Shown: positions 1-8,146 of the stretch, piece after piece
How the letters are laid out: every line of letters begins with the position of its first letter
Position numbering within the stretch: the first letter of the stretch is position 1
From: Marinobacter sp. DY40_1A1
Lineage (GTDB): Bacteria > Pseudomonadota > Gammaproteobacteria > Pseudomonadales > Oleiphilaceae
DNA length: 64,000 bases
Reading direction: 5' to 3'
NCBI RefSeq assembly: GCF_016597815.1
Contig: NZ_VCHA01000003.1
Span: 1 to 64,000, forward strand
Notes under the pieces: model-generated
What the model saw: the letters and a program-made list of their open reading frames with translations, nothing else
What the model was told of the DNA's origin: nothing
Database searches by the model: none
Position numbers and translations under genes: made by a program

Positions 1-211
1 TGCGGATGTATTGGGCACTGCCATCATCACTGCCGTCATCAATCAGCACGATTTCCCAGTGCAGGTCCAGGGTGGCAAGCACCGGTAGAACCCGCTCAAA
101 GAAAAGGGGCAGCATCGGGCGCTCGTTGTACAGCGGCACCACCAGCGATAACAGCGGCTTGCCAAACGGGTCATCCAAAGGTACGACGGGGAACTCAACG
201 CGGTTGTTCAT
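1..211 (-). CDS. Glycosyltransferase family 2, N-terminal fragment (cut by window start)
   Basis: The N-terminal 70 residues of a family 2 (GT-A fold) glycosyltransferase, truncated by the window edge. The translation contains the typical first strand LLSLVVPLYNE followed by EIVLIDDGSDDGS, the nucleotide-sugar binding DDGS loop seen in dolichol-phosphate mannosyltransferase and GtrB-like enzymes. ATG at 211..209. The gene starts inside the 3' end of the GtrA gene (17-base overlap), which supports a GtrA/GtrB-type pair: the glycosyltransferase loads a sugar onto undecaprenyl phosphate and GtrA is thought to flip it. Sugar specificity cannot be read from this fragment. Confidence 0.85.
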   Translation of the reverse strand, partial: MNNRVEFPVVPLDDPFGKPLLSLVVPLYNERPMLPLFFERVLPVLATLDLHWEIVLIDDGSDDGSAQYIR

Positions 212-584
212 GGAAAACCAGCCTCTGGTAGACGATGTAATTCAGTGCAGCGACAAGCCCTGTGGTCACGATTTGTGACAAGGTGACGGGAAGTCCCAAT
301 ACGTTATTGAGTAGAAAAAAGAAGGCGAGATTGCAGAACCAGGCGCCAAGACAGGAGACGATATAGCGCCACAACGTGACCCTGTGAGGGCCGGCATTGC
401 GAAATGCCAGGCGCCGCTGGAGGCCGTAATTTAGCAGCGCACCAGACACGCTTCCGCTAACGGTTGCCAGCACTGGTTCAAGCCCGGCAGCGATCAATGC
501 TGCCATTACAAACCAGTGGAGCAACGTAGAAAGGCCGCCGGCCGCTACAAATCCCTGAAGTTGGCGCGATAGGAGTGTGCTCAT
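195..584 (-). CDS. GtrA family membrane protein
   Basis: A small (129 aa) polytopic membrane protein of the GtrA family, with four hydrophobic segments (about residues 10-30, 35-55, 72-92 and 98-118 from the chosen start) and the conserved FxxAGGLSTLLHW-type first helix. GtrA proteins are associated with lipid-linked sugar translocation for O-antigen or cell wall glycosylation. The ATG at 584 is preferred over a GTG at 599 because GGTGG lies about 8 bases upstream of it. It overlaps the following glycosyltransferase by 17 bases, so the two are probably co-translated. Role in flipping is family knowledge, not seen here. Confidence 0.85.
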   Translation of the reverse strand: MSTLLSRQLQGFVAAGGLSTLLHWFVMAALIAAGLEPVLATVSGSVSGALLNYGLQRRLAFRNAGPHRVTLWRYIVSCLGAWFCNLAFFFLLNNVLGLPVTLSQIVTTGLVAALNYIVYQRLVFHEQPR

Positions 585-728
585 GACAATAACCACCACA
601 TTGACGACTGAAACGTCGCCCTGACATTGAGTGGGTATGATGACCCACCCTGTGTCACAGGTTTGTGGGAGTTTTATCAGGAAAATGTCAAAGCCAGAGT
701 TAGTCCCGGCAAAGATACGCTTTCCCTT

Positions 729-1384
729 TTAACGAAACTCAAAACTTTCCTGATGGAAACGTAATGAAATGGGCTGTTGCTTAAGCCCGCTTCGCATGGC
801 ATCTGCGAGGCCCTGCGGCCCGCAAAACCAGACATCTACCTTGGAGCCATGGACTTGCAGTTGATTCACGGCCAACCGCTGCCCCTGCAAACTGTCGTGG
901 ATATGCAGTGATATCTCCGGCAGTGCAGTAATGAAGTGTGATAACCGGATGTTTTTGTTTGGAATTGATCAGGCGCTTTTCCAGAGCCGCCAGAAACGGT
1001 GTGATACCTATGCCGCCAGCCACCCATATTTGTTGGGCGAATTGTCCGGCCTGATGACCGGGCCACCGCTTGCCCATGTCACAGACGACTTCCGTAATGT
1101 TGGCTGATGTCTGCTTCACGGCCTGAACCAACCCCTTGTAGCGGCGGCTGCTTCCGATTTGCCCGGTCAGCGACTGCAGGCTTTCCACGGCACCACCTGC
1201 GATCAATAGCGCCATCAGCCAACCGGTGGGTTGGTGCCACCATTTCAGCGGGGCCAACAACAGCGCGTGGGCGGCCAGTACCAGATAAATCACTGGCATC
1301 ATCCGCCATTTCGACCAGCCAGTGTGTCAGAGCAAAAACAACAGCCAGAATGGCAGTTGGGACATTATTCGGGCATTGAAGATT
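729..1384 (-). pseudogene. Decayed ferric reductase-like transmembrane/NAD-binding protein
   Basis: Remnant of a ferric reductase-like flavoprotein spread over three reading frames. One frame gives a membrane segment (AILAVVFALTHWLVE, about 1330-1370). A second (1302 down to about 880) gives another membrane segment, the FAD-domain start (GSSRRYKG ... VVCDMGKRWPGHQAGQF) and the NAD-binding motif WVAGGIGITPFLAALE. A third (about 895 to the stop at 729..731) restores the C-terminus HDSLQGQRLAVNQL ... VWFCGPQGLADAM. Between GQFA and QIWVAGG the FAD-binding core (about 50 residues, including the usual HPFTI region) is deleted. So at least two frameshifts and one deletion have inactivated it. The original function was presumably transmembrane electron transfer; the first membrane helices are also missing. 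Confidence 0.75.
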
Positions 1385-1757
1385 CCTGCGTGAATTGGGA
1401 GGGTACGCACTTTCAGCGCCTCAGTTCACACAGGTGATATATACCTATGATTGTTTTGAATCGAAGCGTCTGCTCAGGCAGAAGGCGTAGGCACTACCAA
1501 TTACATAAACATTTATACGGGTATATTCTGGGCATACAGCAGCAATAAATTTAACATTAAGACAAGACAATTATTTATGCAGACATGTTAGTCCTGCCGA
1601 GGGCACAGGATGGTCTGCGCGGTGATCTGAGCCTATGGAAAGTCAGCAGCGTATGCTGACTTCGAAAACTTGAAATAAAATACGATCTCACCGGAAGCCT
1701 GCGGCGTTGACTGCCGCAGGCCCGGGTTCCCGCCTGACACTAGTCAGTGTCGAAGCA
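1385..1757. other. Intergenic region, no gene seen
   Basis: About 370 bases with no convincing coding region on either strand. The middle (about 1500-1600) is clearly richer in A and T than its surroundings. The only structure seen is the hairpin at 1697-1721. The region follows the 3' end of the FmdE-like gene and the 5' side of the decayed reductase, so it may include the lost promoter and first exons of membrane helices of that pseudogene. Confidence 0.5.
1697..1721 (-). terminator. Hairpin downstream of the FmdE-like gene
   Basis: Perfect 9-base-pair inverted repeat (GCCTGCGGC / GCCGCAGGC) around a 7-base loop, 36 bases past the stop codon of the minus-strand FmdE-like gene. Read on the minus strand it is followed only after some bases by a T-rich stretch (TATTTTATTT), so it is at best a weak intrinsic terminator or an mRNA 3'-end stabiliser. 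Confidence 0.4.
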
Positions 1758-2390
1758 CTAAACCTTCGCACCACTCAACGGCAGAACACGAACCAGTTCC
1801 GGGTCGTCGGCGTGCTCAAGCAGCATTTTGCGTACACGTTTCTGCCAAAGGCGAGCAAACTCCACCTGCTGCTCAGGTGTCTCGCGGTTGTGCATAACAG
1901 CCAACATACGCTCGCGTTGGGATTCATGCGGGGGGATCTGATTGGCATCAAATTTTACCGTTACTGCTGCGCCGGTATCGATGCGCTCGAAACGAACAGC
2001 CCCATCATTCTCACCACTTTTTTTGGCGAAACTGAGTAGTCCATTACGAGCAAAACGGCCTCCTATGCCCTTAAAGCCACCCTGGGCAGTGGCACCGGTA
2101 AGCATTGTTATTACCTGTGCGACAACGCCAATAGTGCCCTCTGTTTCTGGCGCGGGCATGTGTACCCGAATTGCGCCGCGCTCGGGCAGTGAGTTCGGAT
2201 ACAGCACATTCAGTGCAGCCCGAACGCTCAGGTAGGCACCGGCAACAGTCGGACAGGAATGCCCCGCCAGCCTTACAACATCTGCGTAGCGATACTCGAT
2301 AGCGCCACCTTCGGCAGCACCCAGAAGATCTGCCAGCGGATCACGTAAAGAAATAACGGGTGCATCATCAAAAAACTTGGGGAACGCCAT
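1758..2390 (-). CDS. FmdE-family (formylmethanofuran dehydrogenase subunit E-like) protein
   Basis: A 210-residue protein with the FmdE-type N-terminal domain: the motif GHSCP (His44, Cys46) and the surrounding LAGHSCPTVAGAYL match the metal/cysteine-binding start of FmdE domains. The ATG at 2390 is chosen because AGGAGAT lies just upstream; an in-frame start at 2423 lacks one. FmdE-like proteins occur widely outside methanogens, and their function there is not established, so methanofuran chemistry should not be assumed. It follows the class V aminotransferase by 37 bases, suggesting a two-gene operon and a joint role, perhaps in cofactor or amino acid metabolism. Confidence 0.65.
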   Translation of the reverse strand: MAFPKFFDDAPVISLRDPLADLLGAAEGGAIEYRYADVVRLAGHSCPTVAGAYLSVRAALNVLYPNSLPERGAIRVHMPAPETEGTIGVVAQVITMLTGATAQGGFKGIGGRFARNGLLSFAKKSGENDGAVRFERIDTGAAVTVKFDANQIPPHESQRERMLAVMHNRETPEQQVEFARLWQKRVRKMLLEHADDPELVRVLPLSGAKV

Positions 2391-2427
2391 CACTATCTCC
2401 TGAAACCGGGACATTGATACCACAATC

Positions 2428-3558
2428 TCAGCCCTGAATCGCCTTCAGAGCCACTCTCAGCTTCTCCACAGTTCGATCCACGTTATTCAACTTCTCCAAG
2501 CCAAAGAGGCCCATACGGAAGGTGCAGAAACTCTCTGGCTCACCACACATCATCGGCACGCCAGCTGCCGTCTGCAAGCCCTGCTCACGAAACAGGCTAG
2601 TGTTATGGATATTAATATTGTCGGTGTGCAACACCACAACGCTAGACGACTCAAAGCCCGGGCTGGCAACACTCTTGAAACCAGCGCCATAAAACAGCTT
2701 GCGCACTTTGCGGCCCAATTCTTCCTGGCGCTGAAACAACAGGTCTGGGCCGGTTTTCAACGTTTCAAGCATGGCATCACGAAGGATAGCCAGGGTATCG
2801 GTGGGCATGGTGGCATGGTAGGCGTGGCTGCCGGATTCATAGGCCTGCATAATCTGCGACCATTTGCGTAGATCCCCGGCGAAACTGCTGCTGGTGGTTT
2901 CTTCTATCCGCGCAATCGCACGGTCGCTCAAGGTGATCAGGGCGGCGCAGGGTGAAGCGCTCCAGCCTTTCTGCGGCGCAGTAATAAGTACATCCACGCC
3001 ACAGGCGGTGGTATCAACCCAGAGGGCACCGGAGGCTACGCAATCCAACACGAACAAGCCATTAACCTCTTTTACAGCCTCCCCAATGATTTTCAGATAG
3101 TCGTCTGGCAGCACGATCCCGGCAGCGGTTTCCACGTGAGGCACAAACACAACGGCTGGCTTTTCCGCCCTGATGCGCCCTGCAACTTCCTCGGCGGGTA
3201 CAGGTGCAAATGCTGCCTGGGGTGAATCGTCAATAGCCCGTGCGGAGAGCACCGTCACGCGATCGGTGATTCGGCCTGCTTCCAGTATTTGCGTCCAGCG
3301 GTAGCTGAACCAGCCATTGCGGACTATCAGGCAGCCTTCATCATTGGCAAACTGGCGAGCCACGGCCTCCATACCAAAACTACCACCGCCGGGCACAATT
3401 ACAGCTGCTTTGGCGTTGTACACGTGCCGCAAAGTGGAGGAAATATCCCGCATTATTTGCTCAAATGGCGCAGACATGTGGTTTAGCGAGCGATCATTGA
3501 ATACCACGGAGTATTCCAGTAGCCCATCGGGGTCAACAGAAGGAAACAATTTGGACAT
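2428..3558 (-). CDS. Class V PLP-dependent aminotransferase
   Basis: A 376-residue fold-type I, class V aminotransferase of the alanine-glyoxylate / serine-pyruvate / 2-aminoethylphosphonate-pyruvate group. Visible landmarks: the glycine-rich phosphate cup PGGGSFGMEA (about 56-65), Asp172 in FVLDCVASGA that pairs with the pyridine nitrogen, and the Schiff-base Lys197 in TAPQKGWS. Length is normal for the family. It is first in an apparent operon with the FmdE-like gene. The substrate cannot be fixed from sequence alone; no phosphonatase genes lie beside it, so an AEP transaminase role is unsupported. Confidence 0.8.
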   Translation of the reverse strand: MSKLFPSVDPDGLLEYSVVFNDRSLNHMSAPFEQIMRDISSTLRHVYNAKAAVIVPGGGSFGMEAVARQFANDEGCLIVRNGWFSYRWTQILEAGRITDRVTVLSARAIDDSPQAAFAPVPAEEVAGRIRAEKPAVVFVPHVETAAGIVLPDDYLKIIGEAVKEVNGLFVLDCVASGALWVDTTACGVDVLITAPQKGWSASPCAALITLSDRAIARIEETTSSSFAGDLRKWSQIMQAYESGSHAYHATMPTDTLAILRDAMLETLKTGPDLLFQRQEELGRKVRKLFYGAGFKSVASPGFESSSVVVLHTDNINIHNTSLFREQGLQTAAGVPMMCGEPESFCTFRMGLFGLEKLNNVDRTVEKLRVALKAIQG

Positions 3559-3936
3559 GGGGCGTAGATTCCTTGCCTGGTGCAGTTTCTGGATGAATCA
3601 TCTATGGTGTGAGTCTAACAAATCTGGCGTTATGCGCTTTATTTCTTACGTTTTCTGCAAGCCCACTTGTGGAACCCGACAAAAGCTTATAAATTGACCA
3701 AAGCGGCCAAGTTCCCGCTTTTTCTTTATTTATCCAGACAACACACCAGGTGAACCTGTGAGATCATTATTCTCAGCGTTTATTCCTTTCTATCATTCAA
3801 GCGCCCGCCGTCAGGCAGGCACTGCTGGTGTGTTGCCCGCTTTTCTCTTTTCTCGCTGAATCCGCTTTAAAAACGCCGGGTTCGGCGCCTGAATCCTGAA
3901 ATTTTGAATTACTAATTATATTTTTTGGAGATAACT
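3559..3936. other. Divergent regulatory region between aminotransferase and rnk
   Basis: A 378-base gap between divergently transcribed genes with no supported coding region. It must hold both promoters. The part next to rnk (about 3880-3930) is A/T rich and ends in a clear ribosome binding site (TTGGAG). I cannot place a convincing -35/-10 pair, but the length suggests a long 5' leader for rnk. Confidence 0.45.
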
Positions 3937-4320
3937 ATGGCTGATATGCCGGCAGTTTTGGTTGCTGAAGAAGATTTCAACCGTTTGACTACCCTGATCG
4001 AAAAACAGGGTGATTCCGATGTGGCAGAAGGTCTGGATGATGAACTGAGCCGCGCCACGCTTGTGCCGCTTGCAGAAATGCCAGCGCACGTAGTGACCAT
4101 GAATTCAAAAGTGCGCTTTCAGAATGCAGATACCGGCCAGGAGCAGGAGCTGACTTTGGTCTACCCTCACGAAGTGGGCACTGGAGAAGGCAAGATTTCT
4201 ATTCTGGCACCAGCTGGCTCGGCACTACTTGGACTTGCTGTGGGTGACTCTATCGAGTGGCCAATCCGTGGCCGTAACAACATCCATCTCAAGATCATTG
4301 GTGTTACCCGAGAGGGCTAA
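3937..4320 (+). CDS. rnk: Nucleoside diphosphate kinase regulator Rnk (GreA/GreB-type)
   Basis: A 127-residue protein with the Rnk layout: a short N-terminal helical hairpin and a C-terminal GreA/GreB-type FKBP-like domain (about 45-127), seen in NSKVRFQNADTG, LVYPHE, and the closing VGDSIEWPI motif. Rnk proteins bind RNA polymerase near the secondary channel but lack the long coiled coil and catalytic acidic tip of GreA. In E. coli and Pseudomonas Rnk influences nucleoside diphosphate kinase levels. Start at 3937 is set by GGAGATAACT just upstream. A G/C-rich imperfect hairpin follows the stop, in the 35-base gap to the convergent chemoreceptor gene. Confidence 0.85.
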   Translation: MADMPAVLVAEEDFNRLTTLIEKQGDSDVAEGLDDELSRATLVPLAEMPAHVVTMNSKVRFQNADTGQEQELTLVYPHEVGTGEGKISILAPAGSALLGLAVGDSIEWPIRGRNNIHLKIIGVTREG

Positions 4321-4355
4321 TCGCATGGCGGGGGCGGTTTAAGTGGCCCGCCCCG

Positions 4356-5978
4356 CTAGTTGTCCTTTCTGATTAATCGGAACTGCTCAATAGTTTCTCT
4401 AAGCGCTTCCGCCATCACCAGCAAATCACCTGCAATACCAGCCGTTTCCTGAGCATCTGTTGCTGTCTGCTCGGCCGAGCGGCTGATTTCAATCACGTTC
4501 TGATTGATAATTTCAGACACATCGCTCTGTTCGTTCGCTGCGCTTTCCATTTCCTGGTTAAGTGAAGTGATTTCACGAACGGCCGACGCAATGGTTTGCA
4601 ACTCGGTTTCTACTTTCAGAATGGCTTCTACCTCATGCCCTGCCATATCAGAGGCATGGCGCATGGTAGCCACACATTCGGTTACTTCGCTTTGAAGAGA
4701 GTTTATGGTTTTGCGGATTTCCTCTGTAGATACCTGAGTGCGTGATGCGAGCGCTCGAACCTCATCTGCAACCACTGAGAACCCACGCCCCTGCTCACCC
4801 GCTCTGGCAGCCTCAATAGCAGCGTTCAGCGCCAGCAGATTGGTTTGTTCCGCAATATTAGAGATTTCTTCCAACATCTTCGCCATCTGACTGGTACGTT
4901 CGTTCAAGTCCTCTATTCGTTTAGCGCCACTCTGTACTTCCGTGTTGAGCGTTTCAATACCCTCTACTGCTGTGCGCGCAAGTTGTTCACCGCTATTGGC
5001 AGATTCAGCTGTTTCCGCCGACTTTCGAGCTGTGTGGTTGGCATTCTCCCGCACTTGAACAGCCGATGCGGCCATTTCAGTGGTTGCGCTGGCAACCTGG
5101 TCTGTATTGTCTTTTTGAGCCGTGACTTCGCGGCCAGTAGTTTGGGCCTTTTCCGCAATGCTACGGGCCGCCCGCTCAACCTGCTCGGCGTTATCCATCA
5201 CCGTGTGCATACTTTCACGGATTTTTGCCATCATGCGATTAAACGCAAGGGAAACAGTCCCAATTTCATCATTGCGCGATACATCCAGCTCAATCGTGAG
5301 ATCAGAGTTTCCGGAAATCTCATCCATACTCATCTGGAGCCGACGTAAACGGGAGAACACCAGCCGATTCAAAACCAGCCCGGTCAGGAAGAATACTGCA
5401 ACAAAGATGGCGATCTGAATACCGCCACTGGTAAGCAATTGCTGGTGCAAGCTGGCGTCGCTTTCAGCGAGAGAATAATCCACTCGAATCGCACCCAGCA
5501 CATCCCCTTCCTGGGCTTGATGGCAACCCAGGCAATCCACACCCTGATAGTCTGATTGAGCAATAACCGGGTCAATTAACGTGTAAACACGCCCATTTTC
5601 ATTGCTTGAGTAACGCTCAATTCTCTGGCCGTCCAGTGCTTTTCTATCGTCTGCATCACGTTTCTGCTCTGCCTGGGTACCGGTGCCAAACATCTGGTTC
5701 AGCTGATCGCTACGAATCACCCTCACATCCAGCACATCCGCAGGCGCCATCACCTTGTCCCGAAGCACATCACGGTTGCTGATGGTACCAGTCACCATCA
5801 TGGTGTTCAGTCCGTCAAAATAGGACTTGGCAAGGCCATCCACGTATTTGTGACTGAACTCTTCCATGTGGTCGCGCTGGGAACTGGCACTATGGAGCAC
5901 GGTAAAAACCAGGATGAGTGAAAACGCAGCTGCCAGGGCAGCGAGCAGCAGAAAACGAATGGAATATTGGTTTTTCAT
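4356..5978 (-). CDS. Methyl-accepting chemotaxis protein with periplasmic CxxCH motif
   Basis: A 540-residue transducer: membrane helix 1 (about 8-28), periplasmic sensor (about 30-185), helix 2 (about 186-206), HAMP (about 207-260) and a full signalling domain containing the conserved hairpin tip ([15 protein letters not shown], about 395-410). The sensor carries CLGCH at residues 149-153, a c-type haem attachment motif, in a context ([16 protein letters not shown]) typical of haem-binding chemoreceptor sensors that respond to redox or gases. The sensor precedes this motif with a conserved-looking [15 protein letters not shown] stretch. No C-terminal CheR pentapeptide is seen. It stands alone, without che genes. 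Confidence 0.9.
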   Translation of the reverse strand: MKNQYSIRFLLLAALAAAFSLILVFTVLHSASSQRDHMEEFSHKYVDGLAKSYFDGLNTMMVTGTISNRDVLRDKVMAPADVLDVRVIRSDQLNQMFGTGTQAEQKRDADDRKALDGQRIERYSSNENGRVYTLIDPVIAQSDYQGVDCLGCHQAQEGDVLGAIRVDYSLAESDASLHQQLLTSGGIQIAIFVAVFFLTGLVLNRLVFSRLRRLQMSMDEISGNSDLTIELDVSRNDEIGTVSLAFNRMMAKIRESMHTVMDNAEQVERAARSIAEKAQTTGREVTAQKDNTDQVASATTEMAASAVQVRENANHTARKSAETAESANSGEQLARTAVEGIETLNTEVQSGAKRIEDLNERTSQMAKMLEEISNIAEQTNLLALNAAIEAARAGEQGRGFSVVADEVRALASRTQVSTEEIRKTINSLQSEVTECVATMRHASDMAGHEVEAILKVETELQTIASAVREITSLNQEMESAANEQSDVSEIINQNVIEISRSAEQTATDAQETAGIAGDLLVMAEALRETIEQFRLIRKDN

Positions 5979-6205
5979 AGCGACTCAGTCAAAAGAACAA
6001 TGAGCACCAAGCTTTACCTGGCTCTTTCAAACATTCTATGTGGTTGACGGCAAAAGGACGGTTAACTTTATAGACATGCGTCAAATATTTACTGACTCAG
6101 ATCAGAAGCACGTATTTTCAGTGGCTGGCCCGGAATGTGCATACACCAGGAGACAGACGATAAATTTCTGGCGCGCTTGTGCGAGCCAGTGGAGGAATGC
6201 ACGCC

Positions 6206-6871
6206 ATGTCACTGCTGACATCTCTTATCCAGGCAAGCACCCGCTTTCAGCAAACTCTGGAGAAGCGCCCTGTTGCAAACGGGGCCGATGAACAAAAGGC
6301 CAAAGGCACAGCCAGTGCTGAGACATTGCAACCCTCAGGGCCGGGGGATGACCGTTTTACACCATCGGGAGAGCTTTTGACTGATGCCGGCAGGCCTAAA
6401 TCCCGGAAGCTGCCCCTATCGGATTACAAGCAAACCGTAGGGCAGGATCTTGCCTTCATCAGGGAGACGCTGCGGCACAAACTTGCCGAATATAACCTGA
6501 ACCCATCCCTATCGATAAGCGTCAACAAAAACGACAGCGGTAGGATTGAGGTGGGCGGCAACCTGGCAGAAGAAACCCGAAGTCGAATCGAGAAGGATTT
6601 GAATGTAAACAAAAACTTTGCGGATGCCTTTAGCCGGCTGAGCGTGAACGAGCCAACTCTGCACTTCATGGACAACGCCCTGAAACTCAGCCAAGCCTAT
6701 GGGGTTAATAATTCACTGCTGGATACGCTGATCAGCGAAAACCAGCAATTCAACGGCTTGCAGGATCTCGTACACCGCTACGACACCCTGCGCCGCTCCG
6801 CTCCGACTGACCAATTTAACGTTGCAGCCAACCGGGGCGCTTACGCCTTCAACCTGAACACCCGAGCCTAA
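6206..6871 (+). CDS. Hypothetical protein (no recognised family)
   Basis: A 221-residue soluble protein that I do not recognise. The first 80 residues are low in hydrophobic content and rich in Gly, Ser, Pro and Lys, likely disordered; the rest is predicted mostly helical with many Asn residues (LSISVNKNDSG, NVNKNFADAF). No signal peptide or membrane segment. GGAGG lies 10 bases before the ATG chosen at 6206; ATG codons at 6179 and 6197 are also in frame, the latter almost on top of GGAGGA. The phrase GQDLAFIRETLRHKLAEYNLNPSLSISV looks like a structured core. It lies alone between convergent and divergent neighbours, so context gives no hint. Confidence 0.6.
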   Translation: MSLLTSLIQASTRFQQTLEKRPVANGADEQKAKGTASAETLQPSGPGDDRFTPSGELLTDAGRPKSRKLPLSDYKQTVGQDLAFIRETLRHKLAEYNLNPSLSISVNKNDSGRIEVGGNLAEETRSRIEKDLNVNKNFADAFSRLSVNEPTLHFMDNALKLSQAYGVNNSLLDTLISENQQFNGLQDLVHRYDTLRRSAPTDQFNVAANRGAYAFNLNTRA

Positions 6872-6874
6872 GCC

Positions 6875-7498
6875 CTACTGTTCAAACGGTGCCGGATCGC
6901 CCTTACCCACCCGGGTAACCTCCGGCACTTCACCGGTAAAGTTCACCACGGTGGTTGGCTCCATGCCACAGAAGCCGCCATCAATAATCAAATCAAGCTC
7001 GTGCTGTAGCGTATCCCGTATGTCGTAGGGGTCCGTCATGGGGTCAGTCTCACCCGGTAAAATCAGCGTGCTGCTCATAATAGGCTCGCCAAGCTCACCC
7101 AACAGATCCCGGACAATCGCATTATCAGGAACCCGCACACCAATTGTGCGACGCTTCGGGTTCAGCAGGCGCCTTGGCACCTCACTCGTTGCATCCAAAA
7201 TAAAGGTATAAGGACCGGGCGTGAAGGTTTTCAGCAACCTGTACTGGGTATTATCCACCTTGGCATACACACCGATATCCGACAGATCCCGGCACACTAA
7301 TGTGAAGTTATGCTTATCATCCAGCTTTCGAATGCGCTTTATCTTGTCTGCTGCCGGTTTCTCACCCAAATGGCACCCAAGGGCATACCCGGAGTCGGTG
7401 GGGTATACAATTACGCCACCAGCGCGAAGAATCTCAACCGCTTGCTTGATCAACCGCTTTTGCGGGTTTTCCGGATGAATCTGAAAAAACTGACTCAT
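6875..7498 (-). CDS. YciO/YrdC/Sua5-family protein
   Basis: A 207-residue protein with the YrdC-like fold: Lys/Arg-rich nucleotide site and signatures GGVIVYPTDSGYALGC (about 27-42), KRIRKLDDKHNFTLVC, TPGPYTFIL and the RRTIGVRVPD motif. The Asp at YPTDSGY and the length match the YciO branch better than TsaC (threonylcarbamoyl-AMP synthase), where YPTETVYGL is usual. YciO has weak threonylcarbamoyl-adenylate synthase activity in E. coli but does not normally replace TsaC. Convergent with the hypothetical gene, whose stop lies 3 bases away. Confidence 0.85.
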   Translation of the reverse strand: MSQFFQIHPENPQKRLIKQAVEILRAGGVIVYPTDSGYALGCHLGEKPAADKIKRIRKLDDKHNFTLVCRDLSDIGVYAKVDNTQYRLLKTFTPGPYTFILDATSEVPRRLLNPKRRTIGVRVPDNAIVRDLLGELGEPIMSSTLILPGETDPMTDPYDIRDTLQHELDLIIDGGFCGMEPTTVVNFTGEVPEVTRVGKGDPAPFEQ

Positions 7499-7540
7499 AA
7501 AAGCCCTCCGCTGTGTTTTTTAGCCATCTGAAGCCGCCGA

Positions 7541-7867
7541 TTAAGCATCAGACTTGGAACCACCCATACAATTCGGTGACGTGGGTGCAACCTGACCCGT
7601 TGCCTCCCACTCCTCAGGAGAGTATAGATGCAACGCCAATGCATGCACGCCACCGGCCATCTCCAACTCCTCAGAAAGCACCTGATAAATAGCCTGATGC
7701 CGTTTAACCTTCATCTGCCCCGCAAAGGCCGGCGACACCATGGTCACCTTGAAGTGCGTCTCCGAATTAGGCGGCACGCTGTGCTTGTGACTCTCATTCT
7801 CCACCTGAAGAATGCTGGCGCTAAACGCCTCATTCAGCTTGGCTTCAATTGCATTCTGCATTTTCAT
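7541..7867 (-). CDS. bolA: BolA family protein
   Basis: A 108-residue BolA-like protein: N-terminal helix (AIEAKLNEAFSASILQVENES), the ligand-bearing HSVPPNSETHFKV region and the helix-turn KRHQAIYQVLSEEL with the invariant His near the iron-sulfur binding site, then GGVHALALHLYSPEEW. BolA proteins pair with monothiol glutaredoxins to handle [2Fe-2S] clusters and can act as regulators. The C-terminal tail (PTSPNCMGGSKSDA) is longer than core BolA and carries a Cys. Lies 42 bases upstream of the YciO gene on the same strand, so probably co-transcribed. Confidence 0.88.
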   Translation of the reverse strand: MKMQNAIEAKLNEAFSASILQVENESHKHSVPPNSETHFKVTMVSPAFAGQMKVKRHQAIYQVLSEELEMAGGVHALALHLYSPEEWEATGQVAPTSPNCMGGSKSDA

Positions 7868-7923
7868 TACTTTTTAACTCCACAGTTCGCTCTGTATGTA
7901 GTGGCGATATCTCTGAGCCTGAA

Positions 7924-8032
7924 GCGGCTGTGGGCGTCGGCTTCCCAAAAGTGTGTGTTGCCAGGGATGGCAACACCAAGCCCCCATGGATGGGTTCACG
8001 GCGTCTTTTGGGAAGCCGACGCCCGCAGCCGC
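7924..8032. repeat. Palindromic repeat element (REP/MITE-like)
   Basis: A 109-base element bounded by inverted arms at 7924-7950 and 8006-8032 that match at 26 of 27 positions (one GTG/GCG difference). Between the arms is a second hairpin, 7955-7976, with 8-base arms (GTGTTGCC / GGCAACAC) around AGGGAT, followed by CCCCATGGATGGGTTCACGG. The overall design, with a GCCGAC-rich tip and the ATGGATGGGTT block, resembles intergenic palindromic repeats common in marine gammaproteobacteria. It occupies much of the bolA-topB divergent region. No transposase is present. Not seen again elsewhere in this window. Confidence 0.7.
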
Positions 8033-8146
8033 CACCTCCAGAGCAAACAGTCTACTACAGAACAAGCAGCTCCCGAACCTTGACACCCAACACCCAAACC
8101 GCCACATTCCCCACCACCCCAAATCCAGACAAAACCATACCCAAAC

